Shown here piece after piece: positions 53,626-64,000 of a stretch of 64,000 nt of DNA (position 1 is its first letter; each line of letters begins with the position of its first letter). The notes under the pieces were generated by a model. It was not told the DNA's origin and made no database searches. It worked only from the letters and a program-made list of their open reading frames with translations. Source of the DNA: Symsagittifera roscoffensis (taxonomy: Eukaryota > Xenacoelomorpha > Acoela > Convolutidae); the NCBI RefSeq assembly GCF_963678635.1, contig NC_087066.1, positions 41,501,338 to 41,565,337 of the forward strand, given 5' to 3'. The translations under genes were made by a program, and so were the position numbers.

Positions 53626-56600
53626 GTAAGTATCTGAAAAATTTTTCCTACGATTTATTGCGGAAAATAAAGGTCGTTTGAAAAAGATGGGAGAAAATTT
53701 CATCAAGCTCCCTGCCACCTTTTTTGCTATAATTTGACGCCAAAACGAGTTTGTTTACAAATATACTGGTAATTATTTGTAGTAGCTGATTACTTACAGT
53801 ACAGTAGTACAGTAGCGAATTTAGGGGGGCGACTTTTTTTTCTATCAGGGATTTGGCGATTTGTCCTTGACAACCTAAAAGCCCCCATGACACTTTTATG
53901 ATATCCCTTTTTGGTCAAGCAGCCCTTAATTATTTCTGAAGGTGTCTTCGGCTCTCCAATAATTACTACTTTTGAGGGGAGAGCACACGCCCAATAAACA
54001 CTTTTTTGATCAAAACCCTCCAAAAACTGCACGAAATCATCTGTGGCCAATTTTTTTTTTAGAATATCGAGTCTCTATTGTGATTTGGAATTTTATTTTG
54101 ACGACCTCTAAAAAGAGTCGTCAAAGTTTGCAATTTTTTCGAGAAATGGCAAATTTTTAGAAAAAAAAATGAAAATCTGGTCGATATTGTTTATAGGTAA
54201 ACCTTGCGAGCTCTACCAGTAAACCATAGAGCAAATCTCGGAATGTCAGTTTTGTCAATTAACGAAAAACATGGACAAAGTTTTCATTTTTTCTAAAATT
54301 TGCGAACTCTTAAAACAATTACTTCTGCCAACTAGTTTTGATAATCAAGGAAACTTAAGAAACTGTCGACCTCTTTTCCCTTTTTCCTTTCTCAACAACT
54401 TTAGCCCCTATTTCCAGACCCAATAGCCAAATGGAAGTTAGAACGCATGCAACGTATAAGCATTTATAACAAGTAAAATTGAATTGAATTTTTTTTGCAT
54501 TTCCATAACTTCAGATTGAAATCACATCATTATTCGTAGCTTCTTGTCAGCGTCGGAAATTTAATTTCCCTGGGGATCTGATGATTAGAATCAGAATCTA
54601 ATCTGAGCATCGAAAAATGATAATTTTAATTTCGATGGTGTTTTACTTGAGCAACTGGAGAGTATCAGAATATACGTAAGCTCTATGCTCAAAACTCGGC
54701 AAAGTAACCGGTTGCCGTTTAACTTGCACAGAATACCTGACCACACAGTAGTCATTGCCCAGAAGCTGATCAAATAAATAAAAGTAGCGCAGCAAGTTCC
54801 CCCTAATTTTATCTTTTCAAAATATCTTAAGTTAAAAAAATCACACGACTTTCTCAATTTTTTTTTCCGATTTTTTTTTCCGATTTTTTTTCGGAAAACG
54901 AAATCTTCAATGTGTCACTAACAGCCTGAACAAAATGCTGAACTAAACCTAAATTTAAGTTTTTGGTCTCTTTAAAAATTAGATAAAAGTAAGTTCATCG
55001 TCGTTTTGAAGAATAGTTTTAAACTCCAAAGTCGACTAAAATTTAAAAAAAAATTGGCGCCTGGTAGAAAAAATCCGCATGAAGAATTTTTTCTAAAATT
55101 TTCTTTCTGAAAAACTGCAAACGTCGAATAATATTAGACTCTATATGTTTTGATATATCACTTAACCACATATGCAATTTTGTTTAAATAATTTGTCTGA
55201 AAAAAAAAACACTCGAAATTTTTGTGGTCGAACGGAGAAACATTATTTTCAGTTTTTTATCATTTCGTCTTGTTCATTTTCGACCAAATTTGGACCATCA
55301 CACGAGGGAGGGAATTCACATTGTTTAAATTGATCAAGATTTAGATAATCATCTCTGAAGCAGTGGAAAACTAAAACTGATCCGAGATAATTCTTTGTTG
55401 ATTATCTTGAACTACAAAATTATCCGAGCTGAAATTAACAACCCTGAGCTAAAAATTTATATTAAGTTAAGGAATTCAAAAAAATAACCGAAGAGCGATA
55501 GTTCTTAAAAATGTTTTTGGGTTATTCAAAATATCTTGAGAAAATATCTAGTTCTCGCCATCAGAGGAGACAGACAATGATTTTTTGAACAAGGAATTTT
55601 CAAAAAAGCAGATTTTTCTACGTATTTCCAGGTCAACCAAATTGATTTTGCTAGACTCCAGCGCTCCTGTTTTTTATCGTAATTTGGTCAAAACCGGCGA
55701 TTGGCTATCGACTCACCTGAAAATTTACTCCTCCATTGTATTTCAACTTTTCGTAGTCTTCATCTCAAGAAGTCGGTAAGTACCTAAAAGTTTGTCTTGG
55801 GTATTTGGGGTAGACGATGTAGATATAAACAAACGTTTTCCGGGTTGTCCTGGTTGCACGATCTACTTGCTAAGGCCATGACTTTGTCCGGTGCGCCTGA
55901 TCGCTCCTAGAACGATTTACTTCTAAATTCGGTTGAAAGATTTCACCAACATTTCTTGAACCACCAGATTATTAAGTATGCAACCATGTGTCATAGCACT
56001 CAAAGCGACTATTGTTCACTAACACTGTCTTCAAAGCAATCATATCTGATTTGATGGTGTTCATAGTTTGGGAGTTTTCCATGTAATGAAATTTGTGTAT
56101 ACCAGAAGCAGTAGATACAAAAATCACTGCCTGGAGGGAACAATCGAAAAAGTAGTTCTACTCTTTTGAGGTGTCTCAGAGAGCGTATGAAGCGAGGTTT
56201 TTGATCAAAAAGTAAAAGAGAAAAACGTTGTTTATGGAAAAAGATTTGAAAAAAGGTTATGTCCAGATGAGTCACTTTTTTAAAAATAATTTGAGGAATC
56301 AAATATTTTTGCTAAGCAAGTTATATGCAACAATCAACCTAATTTTAAGCGCTTGGGCTCCAATTTTTAACCTGGAGAAACTGATGGGTCAAGATTTCTG
56401 GCGGTTGGACGAGTTAATCTCCGTTGGCTTATGTCATATCTTTTCAAAAAAAGATGTCGCAGTTTCTCTCAATTCACCAAAAAATCATTTAAAAAGTTTT
56501 GCACTGAAATTTCGTAACTGAGAAAACACTGTTTTGAATCATAATTTTTAAGGTAGAATCGTAACTTTTTTGAACAAACAAACCTAACAATTTTTTTGTA

Positions 56601-59600
56601 ACTTGAACACTTTATCCAATTCTGTTTTATAAGCATTTCCATTGTGACAATCCCAAAATTGATAAATGATTTTTTATATTCATTATAGAACTGAAGTAAT
56701 TGGCCTTTTGCTGAAAAAGTAGCTGACTTATCTAGAGAATTCATTAAATTTTTTATTAAGTTAATCTATATGTTCTTCATTGCTCAATTTTGTGTCTATA
56801 AAAACACGAAGATACATGCAGAAGTTTTAAGTCTGAATAGTGGAGCTACAAATTTTTTCTATCAAAGTTTTACTAATTGTTTTTTGCGGCCTATGTTTAA
56901 CAAAATTTACTTATCTGCATTTATGGATGATGAATTTTGTTAAACCATAATTCAGCATTTTTTAGATCTTGGTAAAATGCGGCTGACGATTTATATTCTG
57001 GTGAATTGCAGTGTCATCTGCAAAAAGAACTGAAAATCGTTCAAATTTTTTTAAAAAAAATAAGGGTTGGTACATTCAATCAATCTTCAAAATTGTACCT
57101 TATGTTTTGGAATCGATTGTCCAGGTAAAATTTCTTTGAATAAAAGATTTTACGCCGAAACCCGTATCTTTCTGGTTCTGCTTTTCGTTTTTAAAACCTT
57201 TACGGACATTACTTGGATCAGTCACAGACAGTACAATCGTATCTGCAATTTTGGGATATATGAATTTAAAGTTATTGGGACAAAATTTTCAGCCAGGTTT
57301 GACCTTATGTAGCAAAGTAAAAATTTATTTCCTTGTGGATTAAAGAAAAATCACTTTTGTCATCAATTTCACATAATTGCTTAAATACATTGAAAAGTTT
57401 TTGAGTATTTACTGGACTCTGTAGACTGATCAAAGACTCGTATTTTTGCAATTTTGAGTTCTGTAATGGTTCTATTTTTTGCAGTTTTGTACTTTTTGCT
57501 CAAATTTGTTGGATTTTAGATATTTTTTGAAACAACAGGTTTTTTTCAGTAATTGCTTTGCGACATTCTTAATTTATCTTGAATTTTTCTAATTTTTTCT
57601 GGTAAACAAGAGATTAATATTATTAAACATTTAGTTATTTGATTGTGAAATATTTTTTTTCGAAGTAGTCAGAACCTTGGTTTAGATTCAGTTTTTCCGA
57701 CGATATTATTTCTTTCAAATCAATTAGCACAGGATATTGATAGCTCATAATAGTTTCGATTGCATAAAGTTTAATAAATTCGTTAGAAATACAATGTTCA
57801 ATACAAGTTTTTGAAGCAGGCTAATTCTATGCCAAAATTTTTTAGTAGATTTCTATATTCCAAGTTTTTTCAGAATGTTGATAATCAGGTCTCCTCATAA
57901 AAGTTTCGTTTTGCTTTTCATTTTTGATAAACTGTTTTTGCTCTTTGAGTTCCATTAGATTTGAAATAGATTTCCCAGATTGGCCTACTGGACTGAGCTC
58001 GCCTACTGCACTCCAGTAGGCGAGCCTGTTGGACTGACCACACTGCACTCCAAAACTATTCTTGAAGCAGCATCCAGGCCTTCGTCCTAATGTAATAGCC
58101 ATCTGTTCTCACACAGTCGTTCTTTGTGTACATCAAAAAGGTGTTTTTGAGCACCAGAGCCAGATGGGACTACACAGTGTTTCGATTGTCTTTCCTCTGC
58201 TGGAACAATCGGTTTCGATTGTCTTTCCTCTTTCCACTGCTTGTTCCTGCATCTTGGTATCGTAGGCTGCCTGCTGATCAGCATTCGGGCTCTCAGGGAG
58301 AGTAGGACCCACTGGCAGATCATCATTGCCCATCACTTTCCTGAACAGGCCCTTGGTGTGCATCAGCGCTACAAACTTCGTCGACCAAGCTCTGAAATTT
58401 TCAGACTTTCCACTCAAAGCCGCGACTTTCAAGTCCATGCTAAAGTCTGCTAGCTAAAAGCTAAAAACTCTGACAGAAAAAATTAATACAAGAAAAAAAC
58501 GAAATCTGGGCCCATAATTTGTTAAGATTCAGAGTTAGAACAAGTGGGGTTGAGGGCTGGGGTTAGAGACTTAGATAGACTCTGCGGTTTGAACTGAGGA
58601 TAGAGAAGAGGTAGTGATCGTTGATGAATGAACTGAGAATATAAATGACATGACCAACCAAGCATCTTAAAAGTAACAGTTATTAATTACTGACTAACTA
58701 ATTAGATTGTGATCGCTACTTAACCTTGTCTGAGTTTACTCAGCTTTTTCAGTTTTGACCTCCAAACTGATTCGCTTCAATTAATCTCGCTCACCTTTGG
58801 ATGGTCTGACTTCAACACTGTTTGTGTAGCAACTGTTTCTCCCTTAAATCTTATTTTTTCGCGTAAGTGTTTACTACGATGAACCAAATTATCTTTCTCT
58901 AACAATTCTGGGATTCTTCCTGCGTACTTTAACATTGAATTTAAATTACCCAAATATTTCAAGAGTGATTTTAACTACTCCGCATGATTTTCAGAAACTC
59001 CCTGTGGGAACATGGCTAGATTTAAAATGACCTAATCACCTCGACGAGGTTCGAAATTCCGAGAGCTCCGTTGGTGTAAATTCTGGAACAATTTTCTGTC
59101 GATTATTTCTGACACCCCGCACTGTCTAATTACCCAATAGTTTGAAGTCGTTACCAAAGTGAGATGAAAACTGACAGTGGCCCGGTGTTTTCCTTGCTCA
59201 AAATCCCGAATCTACAGCTCGTATAATCTAATTTCAAATAAATTGTTGTTGCTTACCCTCAGCTTAATGTGTCATAAGATTTTACCATCTTGATGCTTAA
59301 AACTAAGAGTTTGATTCGAAAGAACCAGGATATTCTTCAACAGTGTAACTAATTGAATCAACTCCTGGGTTAAAGAGTGCAAGGTTTTTAACATTATTAA
59401 GGGAGAACATAGTGATTTGGTCATCAAAAAAATTGTCGAAAACGACAATCGATTCGTTTCCGATTGCGAAGGAAACGATCGAAACGTCTGTCAAAATTAT
59501 AACTCTTCTTGTTTTCGTGTCTTTAGTTTATTCGCCTAATATTGACTTAGTAAAAAGGAATTACGTCCAACTATGGACGAGAAGGACAAGTCAGATTGCG

Positions 59601-62600
59601 TGCTGTTCAAAACTCACATTTTTGTCGATTAAATCCAAATTTAGGTCAAATACACACCAAGTTACACCATACACCAATTAGGGATAGAGCGCTTAGGAGG
59701 CAATAGTTTTTCAGTTAATTTAAACTTGATCTCCACTTTATTGTTAAGTTTGATTAATTCGGTAGATTTATAAAAAGGGATGGAAGAAAAATATTTCTCT
59801 GCTGCAGCGAGCCGTTATTTGTTCCAAACTGAATTAATTTTACTGTCTTGCATCATAAGAACTCTTTGATTTTCAGTTAAAACAAAAATAAAAAACCTTA
59901 CGGCCAAGAAAAATTTGCCTTTCAATTAGAATCGCATACAGCCCTTATTTTCAACTGTATTTACGACACAGTACGTTGATACGTTCATTGATGTTTAAAA
60001 TACGTCGGGCGGTTGTGAGAGGAATAAGAGGGGGGAGGGGGTTTGGAGTAACAATTCTCGAGGTCAGAGGCGGGCGGGGTATCGATTTTGTACTTTGTGT
60101 TGCGTTCAAAGCCTCCTTAGATTCCTTTTGAGAGCTTATTTGGATAATCTCCTTTCTCGCCGGGGCAGCTTACCCTAACCCTATTAAGCTTATTTCTTTT
60201 TATAAAATACCTTCACTCGCTGTTGTAACATGTAATACCAACCGCTCGATTCACAAATAAGCCGACGTTACCGTGAATTTACATATTTAGTAACATCCAA
60301 ATGGTCGCTTCACAGGCTCAAAATATTTTAAAAAAATCTTTCAGACTTAATTTTGATGTTTTTTTTTTCATTATTTGTCTTATTTTGCAATAAAATCTGC
60401 AAATTTTAACACAACGCCATTTCCGTGAACTATATACTATGTATAATCATCATGATATCCTTCTTTCATTTAAAGCAAGAATAAAAAAAATCGATCTGCT
60501 TTTTGTGGCATATAACCATTTTTACTGATTAAAAAGAAAAGCCTATTACGCCCGATGACATTGGTTTTACCAGATTTATAGTGAATTTTGAATACATTGA
60601 CCACAAACTTGACAAAAAATATGTTTTATTTCCCCTCACAGACAGAAAATTTGGATCTTGTTTACTATTTCCCCCCTATGGTAACTTGTAATGAATCTCC
60701 CTCCCCCTCCCTATAAAGAAAGAATTGAACAGTTTAGCCTTAAGGAATTTTGTACCTTGTTTACTAACCCATACCCCCCTATTGCAATAGGGAGGACTGT
60801 TGAAAAGAATCCAAAAATTTTGCGGACGAAAAATACACGGTAGTTACATCAGTAGTTCAGTTAGTAGTTAAAATCCGGAGTGATTAAGTTGAAATCCGAA
60901 TATTTTGATCAAAGTGATAGGTGATGGTTACATTCTAAGGGTTCATTTCAAAAAAAAACTTATAATGCCGCCGGGTTTTTCTGCATCGAAAAGCGGAGAA
61001 AAATCTTGATGTATTCACTTTTCAGAATTCGTTGAAATTATACAGATTTTTTTTCATCAAGTGCATTCATTATTTCTCTTGTAAGTTACTCAAAGTCTAC
61101 TGAATTGCAATACCTACAGCTCTTCGCACCCCCCCCCCCTCGGCCATCCTCTCCACCTATATGTGATCGTTTCTATGCAGCGAGGGCAGCCTTAATCCCC
61201 TTGGGTGTCGGATTCCTATTAGATCCATAATAAAACACCAACTCTATTCTTATTTACCAATCAATTATTCAATTAATTTCCACAAGTGGGACCTCTTAGC
61301 TTCTATTGTTATCCCGCTTAAGTCCTCTCTCTGAAAAGTAAAATGGGGGAATTCAGAATATCTCTTAGCCTATTTTATTCCCCTTTTATTCTAAGAGTTA
61401 TTCTCCCGAGCCCATTTAGCCCGCCTTTTTAGCTATCGCTCTTTCCACTTACTTGCTTTTTGTATTTTTTGCGAATCGTTTTCTTTAACATACATTACAT
61501 TACCCTGCTCTACGTGAACAGTACTATATGGTACCCAAATTCACAATTGGGAAATTTCATTTACCCGTGAAACTCGTATTAACAATAGATCTGTGTATTG
61601 GGATTAGTTGAGTCCAATTTGCATTTGAGAACTAACTGACTAAAAGTAATGACCCAAATTTGAAGTTAACTTCTTTGCATTTATAGAAACTCTAAAAATA
61701 ACTTGCGGCCTTTTAGAGCAACAAGAAACATCATTCGCCTTTTTTTTCGTTATTTTGGTAAATCTAAATCCCAATTTATTTAAATTGTGACCAAAGCAGG
61801 CCTTTTTCAGTCCAAATATTTGCTTTCTTGTTTGAGTATTCAAAAGTCTAACATTTTTCTATTCTTATTTATTTCGAATGAATTGAATTTAAGTTTCATA
61901 ACTTATCGTTTTTCGATGTTAATTTTAAGAAAGCTTCTTACCTAATCAATCTGCTGCGATGTTTGACACTATGGACCCTGTTTTATTTGCCATACTTACC
62001 AACTGCATTCTAGTAGTGGGACTTATGTCCATATTTTTTGCCTGCTTCACTATGCTTCTCATTCTTCTATGGCCTCGAAGGCTCCGACTTCAGTTTTTGT
62101 CAATTGATTCTTAATTTTTCTCAAATTGTATTTTTTTTCTGGAATTGTAAATGTATTGAATGAATCTATTCGACTATCCCCCAATGCTAACCTCGTGACA
62201 AGGAGGTTGCAACTTTTTGAGTTTAACGAACAAATGAACAAAATTTTTCTTCTCGGTGTTCTCCCGTTTTCTCTGTTCTCTGCAATTAATTAGGATATAG
62301 GATTGAAATTTCGACGCATGCTAGAAGATACTTGGCAGGAGCATTTGAAAAATCTAGGTTTGACGCCGTAAAGTGGCCAGTATATAAAAACAAGTTTCAG
62401 TGTTGTTCTTGCTGTGGAAACATCCTCGCAAACAACCCAAGAAATTTAACTTTATGGTCTCAAAATGGTTCTCATTCACAGAGAAGCTGATGTATTTAAT
62501 TTACTTTTTATGTAACAGAAAAACGACAATCAAAGTAATTGAAAAAATCTTGGTCCAGTGTCAAAAAATGGCAAAATAAATAGGAGTAGTTTTGCGCTGA

Positions 62601-63784
62601 TGATCAAAATAAGCCAATAAAGAACCAGCCATTATTTCGGAAAAACGACTGCTCCGATTGAAACACAGGGTTCTCATTAGAAGCTATGTTGCAACTAAAT
62701 TTTACCAACTGTCTATTATAAGCGCCTAATAACTTTTCATGCATATGTTGTCAAAACAGATACGACCGTTTTTGACACCAGACCTTTGAGAAGCTGATGG
62801 AAAAACAACAGACAAAATAATTGAAAGTGTGTAAGGTCTGGTGTCAAATCTTGAGACGTAAAATCAAACTTCTTGAGTTGTTTGCGAGAATATTTCCATA
62901 GCAAGAATACCTCTGAAAGTAACTATCATAAACTGGCTATTTTATGCTTTCAAAAGGCAACTTCTCAAATTTTGTTCCAACTAGCTCCTTCCAATTAGTT
63001 TCATTTAGCATAGGTTATAATTTCAAAACTATAATTTTAAAATTTACAGAGAAAGCGACGAAAGCTTGAAGAAGATTTCGTTCATTTGCTCGTCGAAAAA
63101 AAATTGCACCTTCTATGTTCCATGACTGTAGTAACGACAATTAATACCTAAACAGGATAATTATTTAAACATTTGTTCGCATTTCTCGCCCCTTTTTGTT
63201 GAGGAGTCTGTTTTTTGTCCTTTTTGTTTGGTTTGGCAATGAAGTTATTCTTTTGCCTGAAACAGGCGATTGCCACAAGAAAAAGAACCACACATTTTTA
63301 ACGTTTTTTTATTTCAATGAACTTTGGCAAAAGTTGAGTTCGGAGTTCGGAAAAATTGATAAAACCATATAGAATGAAGCTAAAAAAAGTTTCTATGGTT
63401 TGTTGTTTTAGCTGTTATTTTTTACAATTTTTACAAATAGTGTGTTTTCAAGCGTTAAAGGCTTTGCAAAAGCAAAATGGCGAAGCTGTTTGGCAAGTAA
63501 GTTGAAATTTTTCAATGAAAAAGTGAAGTCGGCCCTTGAAGGTATTTCCTGCCGGAAATTATCCTACAATTCCTATTGGCGGTCGTGCTCAATATCACGA
63601 ATGGGTTCGTGCGGCTGTTGCAGTCGGATCACGAGACGTCGTGCGTAGCGACTGCGTGGATCGATCACTACTCGATGTTGGCTGTGTTCTTTTGGGTGGC
63701 TATTCCTAGTTATGAGTTGACGTTTACTTTGAGGGACTCAACTGGATGTTTACCCTCCGAGAACAGTCGGTCAATTGATCAAAG
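53582..63784 (+). CDS. class B GPCR-like gene, partial, runs off right edge
   Basis: Four exons joined by phase: 53582-53625, 55632-55775, 61934-62092, 63542-63784, each junction phase 2. Exon 3 holds TM1 (FAILTNCILVVGLMSIFFAC ... LLILLWPRRLR). Exon 4 holds TM2 (ILQFLLAVVLNITNGF), a short loop, the conserved ECL1/TM3 Cys, and TM3 (C, then HYSMLAVFFW and ELTFTL). The C...HY..LA.FFW pattern is that of secretin/adhesion/Methuselah-type receptors. The first two exons would be ectodomain. No GPS motif is seen. TM4-7 lie beyond the window and the N-terminus is not located. Confidence is good for TM1-TM3 and lower for the two upstream exons. Confidence 0.5.
55632..55775 (+). CDS. exon with strong splice sites, unknown domain
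   Basis: TTTTCTACGTATTTCCAG | exon | GTAAGTACC. It encodes STKLILLDSSAPVFYRNLV ... SSIVFQLFVVFISRS, phase 2 at both ends. Probably part of the receptor gene downstream, but assignment rests on phase alone. Confidence 0.5.
55776..57840. other. intron DNA of receptor gene
   Basis: AT-rich, no supported feature. The ORFs at 56009-56302, 56228-56521 and 57067-57312 lack splice sites or recognisable motifs. Confidence 0.35.
57850..58678 (-). mobile_element. Ty1/copia LTR-PBS-gag remnant
   Basis: Minus strand. A possible LTR of about 159 bp (58678-58520, ends TGTTAC and TTAACA) is followed after two bases by CTGGGCCCATAA (58506-58517, read TTATGGGCCCAG), complementary to the anticodon stem-loop of initiator tRNA-Met. 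This is the internal half-tRNA priming site used by copia elements. Gag begins at ATG 58438. Coding decays after about 58,130, and pol and the second LTR are absent. Confidence 0.6.
58133..58438 (-). pseudogene. Ty1/copia gag fragment
   Basis: MDLKVAALSGKSENFRAW, then FVALMHTKGLFRKVM: the gag N-terminus of copia elements (L-G--NF--W ... L---GL). A 19-bp sequence GAGGAAAGACAATCGAAAC is duplicated 34 bp apart and shifts the frame, and homology is lost soon after. A perfect 11-bp hairpin CTCGCCTACTG / CAGTAGGCGAG lies at 57998-58024. Confidence 0.6.
58679..61933. other. intron DNA with a possible minus-strand exon
   Basis: 59487-59303 (minus) follows a good acceptor (TTATAATTTTGACAG) and stays open for 61 codons (VSIVSFAIGNESIVVFDNFF ... 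EEYPGSFESNS). It could be a terminal exon of another gene, but no partner exon is certain. The rest has homopolymer runs (C-run at 61,130) and nothing else recognised. Confidence 0.3.
61934..62092 (+). CDS. GPCR exon with TM1
   Basis: The acceptor ATTTTAAGAAAG is moderate. The exon encodes FLPNQSAAMFDTMDPVL then a 25-residue hydrophobic helix ending in WPRRLRLQ, as in TM1/ICL1 of class B receptors. The donor is unclear: GT at 62093 or 62099 both give phase 2, and both are weak. Confidence 0.55.
62093..63541. other. intron between TM1 and TM2 exons
   Basis: AT-rich. Contains an exon-like stretch 63441-63494 (ACAAATAG ... CAA | GTAAGT) that does not fit the phase of the receptor exons. Confidence 0.35.
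63542..63784 (+). CDS. GPCR exon with TM2-TM3
   Basis: Read YFLPEIILQFLLAVVLNI ... CVATAWIDHYSMLAVFFW ... ELTFTLRDSTG. The start (GAAG | G) lacks a good pyrimidine tract. The end CAAAG | GTTAAC is plausible. GC content is higher than the surroundings. Confidence 0.6.
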
Positions 63785-64000
63785 GTTAACAGTATTCAAT
63801 TTGATAGCACTCAATATGTTTAGTAAATTCGATGAAAACTTCAAAAAACACGGTAAGGCGAGACTCTGAGGGAAAATGGCATTTGATTTTTTCTCTTTCT
63901 CAGTGTCGAGAAAAAGGGGTATGAAATTTTAAAATTTTGGTCTAATTTCGAGCTAATAAACTGAGCGTGCAGGCCGAAAAGAGCTTATTTAATCGAATTT

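Noticed and set aside
53790-54050. 86-codon minus-strand ORF
   Set aside because: It lies in a repeat-like stretch (GCGAATTTAGGGGGGCG) with a non-ATG-dependent frame and no motif.
63441-63494. Exon ending CAA | GTAAGT just before the TM2-TM3 exon
   Set aside because: No frame gives the phase 2 needed by the next exon, and the intervening intron would be only about 47 nt.

Overview
This is nuclear DNA from an animal, AT-rich and full of introns and transposons. Genes are split by GT-AG introns of up to several kb, and tRNA-headed SINEs, LINEs, a Ty1/copia remnant and many palindromic MITEs fill the space between exons. A complete ST6GalNAc III/V/VI-type sialyltransferase and a RYBP/YAF2 Polycomb protein point to an invertebrate metazoan, more likely a deuterostome. 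I cannot name the species, and this is an inference from gene content only.

Layout. (1) 1-13,711: an unclassified, GC-richer mobile element with no introns. It starts with a macro-domain-like ORF cut by the left edge, then a 1513-codon ORF with a coiled coil, a clear SGNH/GDSL hydrolase domain and a possible second, degenerate one, then about 1.8 kb of hairpin-rich non-coding DNA. A 6,125-bp unit (1246-7370) is repeated in tandem (7587-13711). (2) 13.7-17 kb: palindromic Tc1/mariner-like MITEs and a SINE head. (3) 18,020-24,392: the sialyltransferase gene in three exons (315 aa). Its introns hold two MITEs with 8-bp target duplications nested in another repeat, plus two more foldback elements. 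(4) 25-30 kb: SINE-family copies and an 0.8-kb palindrome. (5) 30,323-31,795: a single-exon F-box/LRR-like protein gene. (6) 32,961-42,967, minus strand: a reconstructed four-exon gene of unknown function (190 aa). Its first intron carries an apparently intact CR1/L2-like LINE in the same orientation, with three ORFs: PHD finger/RRM-like ORF1, endonuclease-reverse transcriptase ORF2, and a separate SGNH-hydrolase ORF3. (7) 43.1-45.1 kb: two palindromic MITEs. (8) 45,735-48,675: the RYBP/YAF2 gene in three coding exons (213 aa). (9) 49-53.5 kb: a GATA/GACA microsatellite and an old satellite of roughly 170-bp units. (10) 53,582 to the right edge, plus strand: exons that join in phase and end in TM1 and TM2-TM3 of a class B (secretin/adhesion/Methuselah-like) GPCR that runs off the window. 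A Ty1/copia gag/LTR remnant lies in one of its introns.

Several exons reported here are too short to stand out as ORFs (sialyltransferase exon 3, RYBP exon 1, three of the four exons of the unknown gene, GPCR exon 1). They were found by matching protein motifs, splice-site consensus and reading phase. All joins are inferences from reading, and no alignment program was run. The candidates for something undescribed are the double-SGNH tandem element with its equal-length 167-bp swapped block, and the LINE with an SGNH ORF3 and five copies of a 19-bp hairpin motif in its 5' and 3' non-coding regions.
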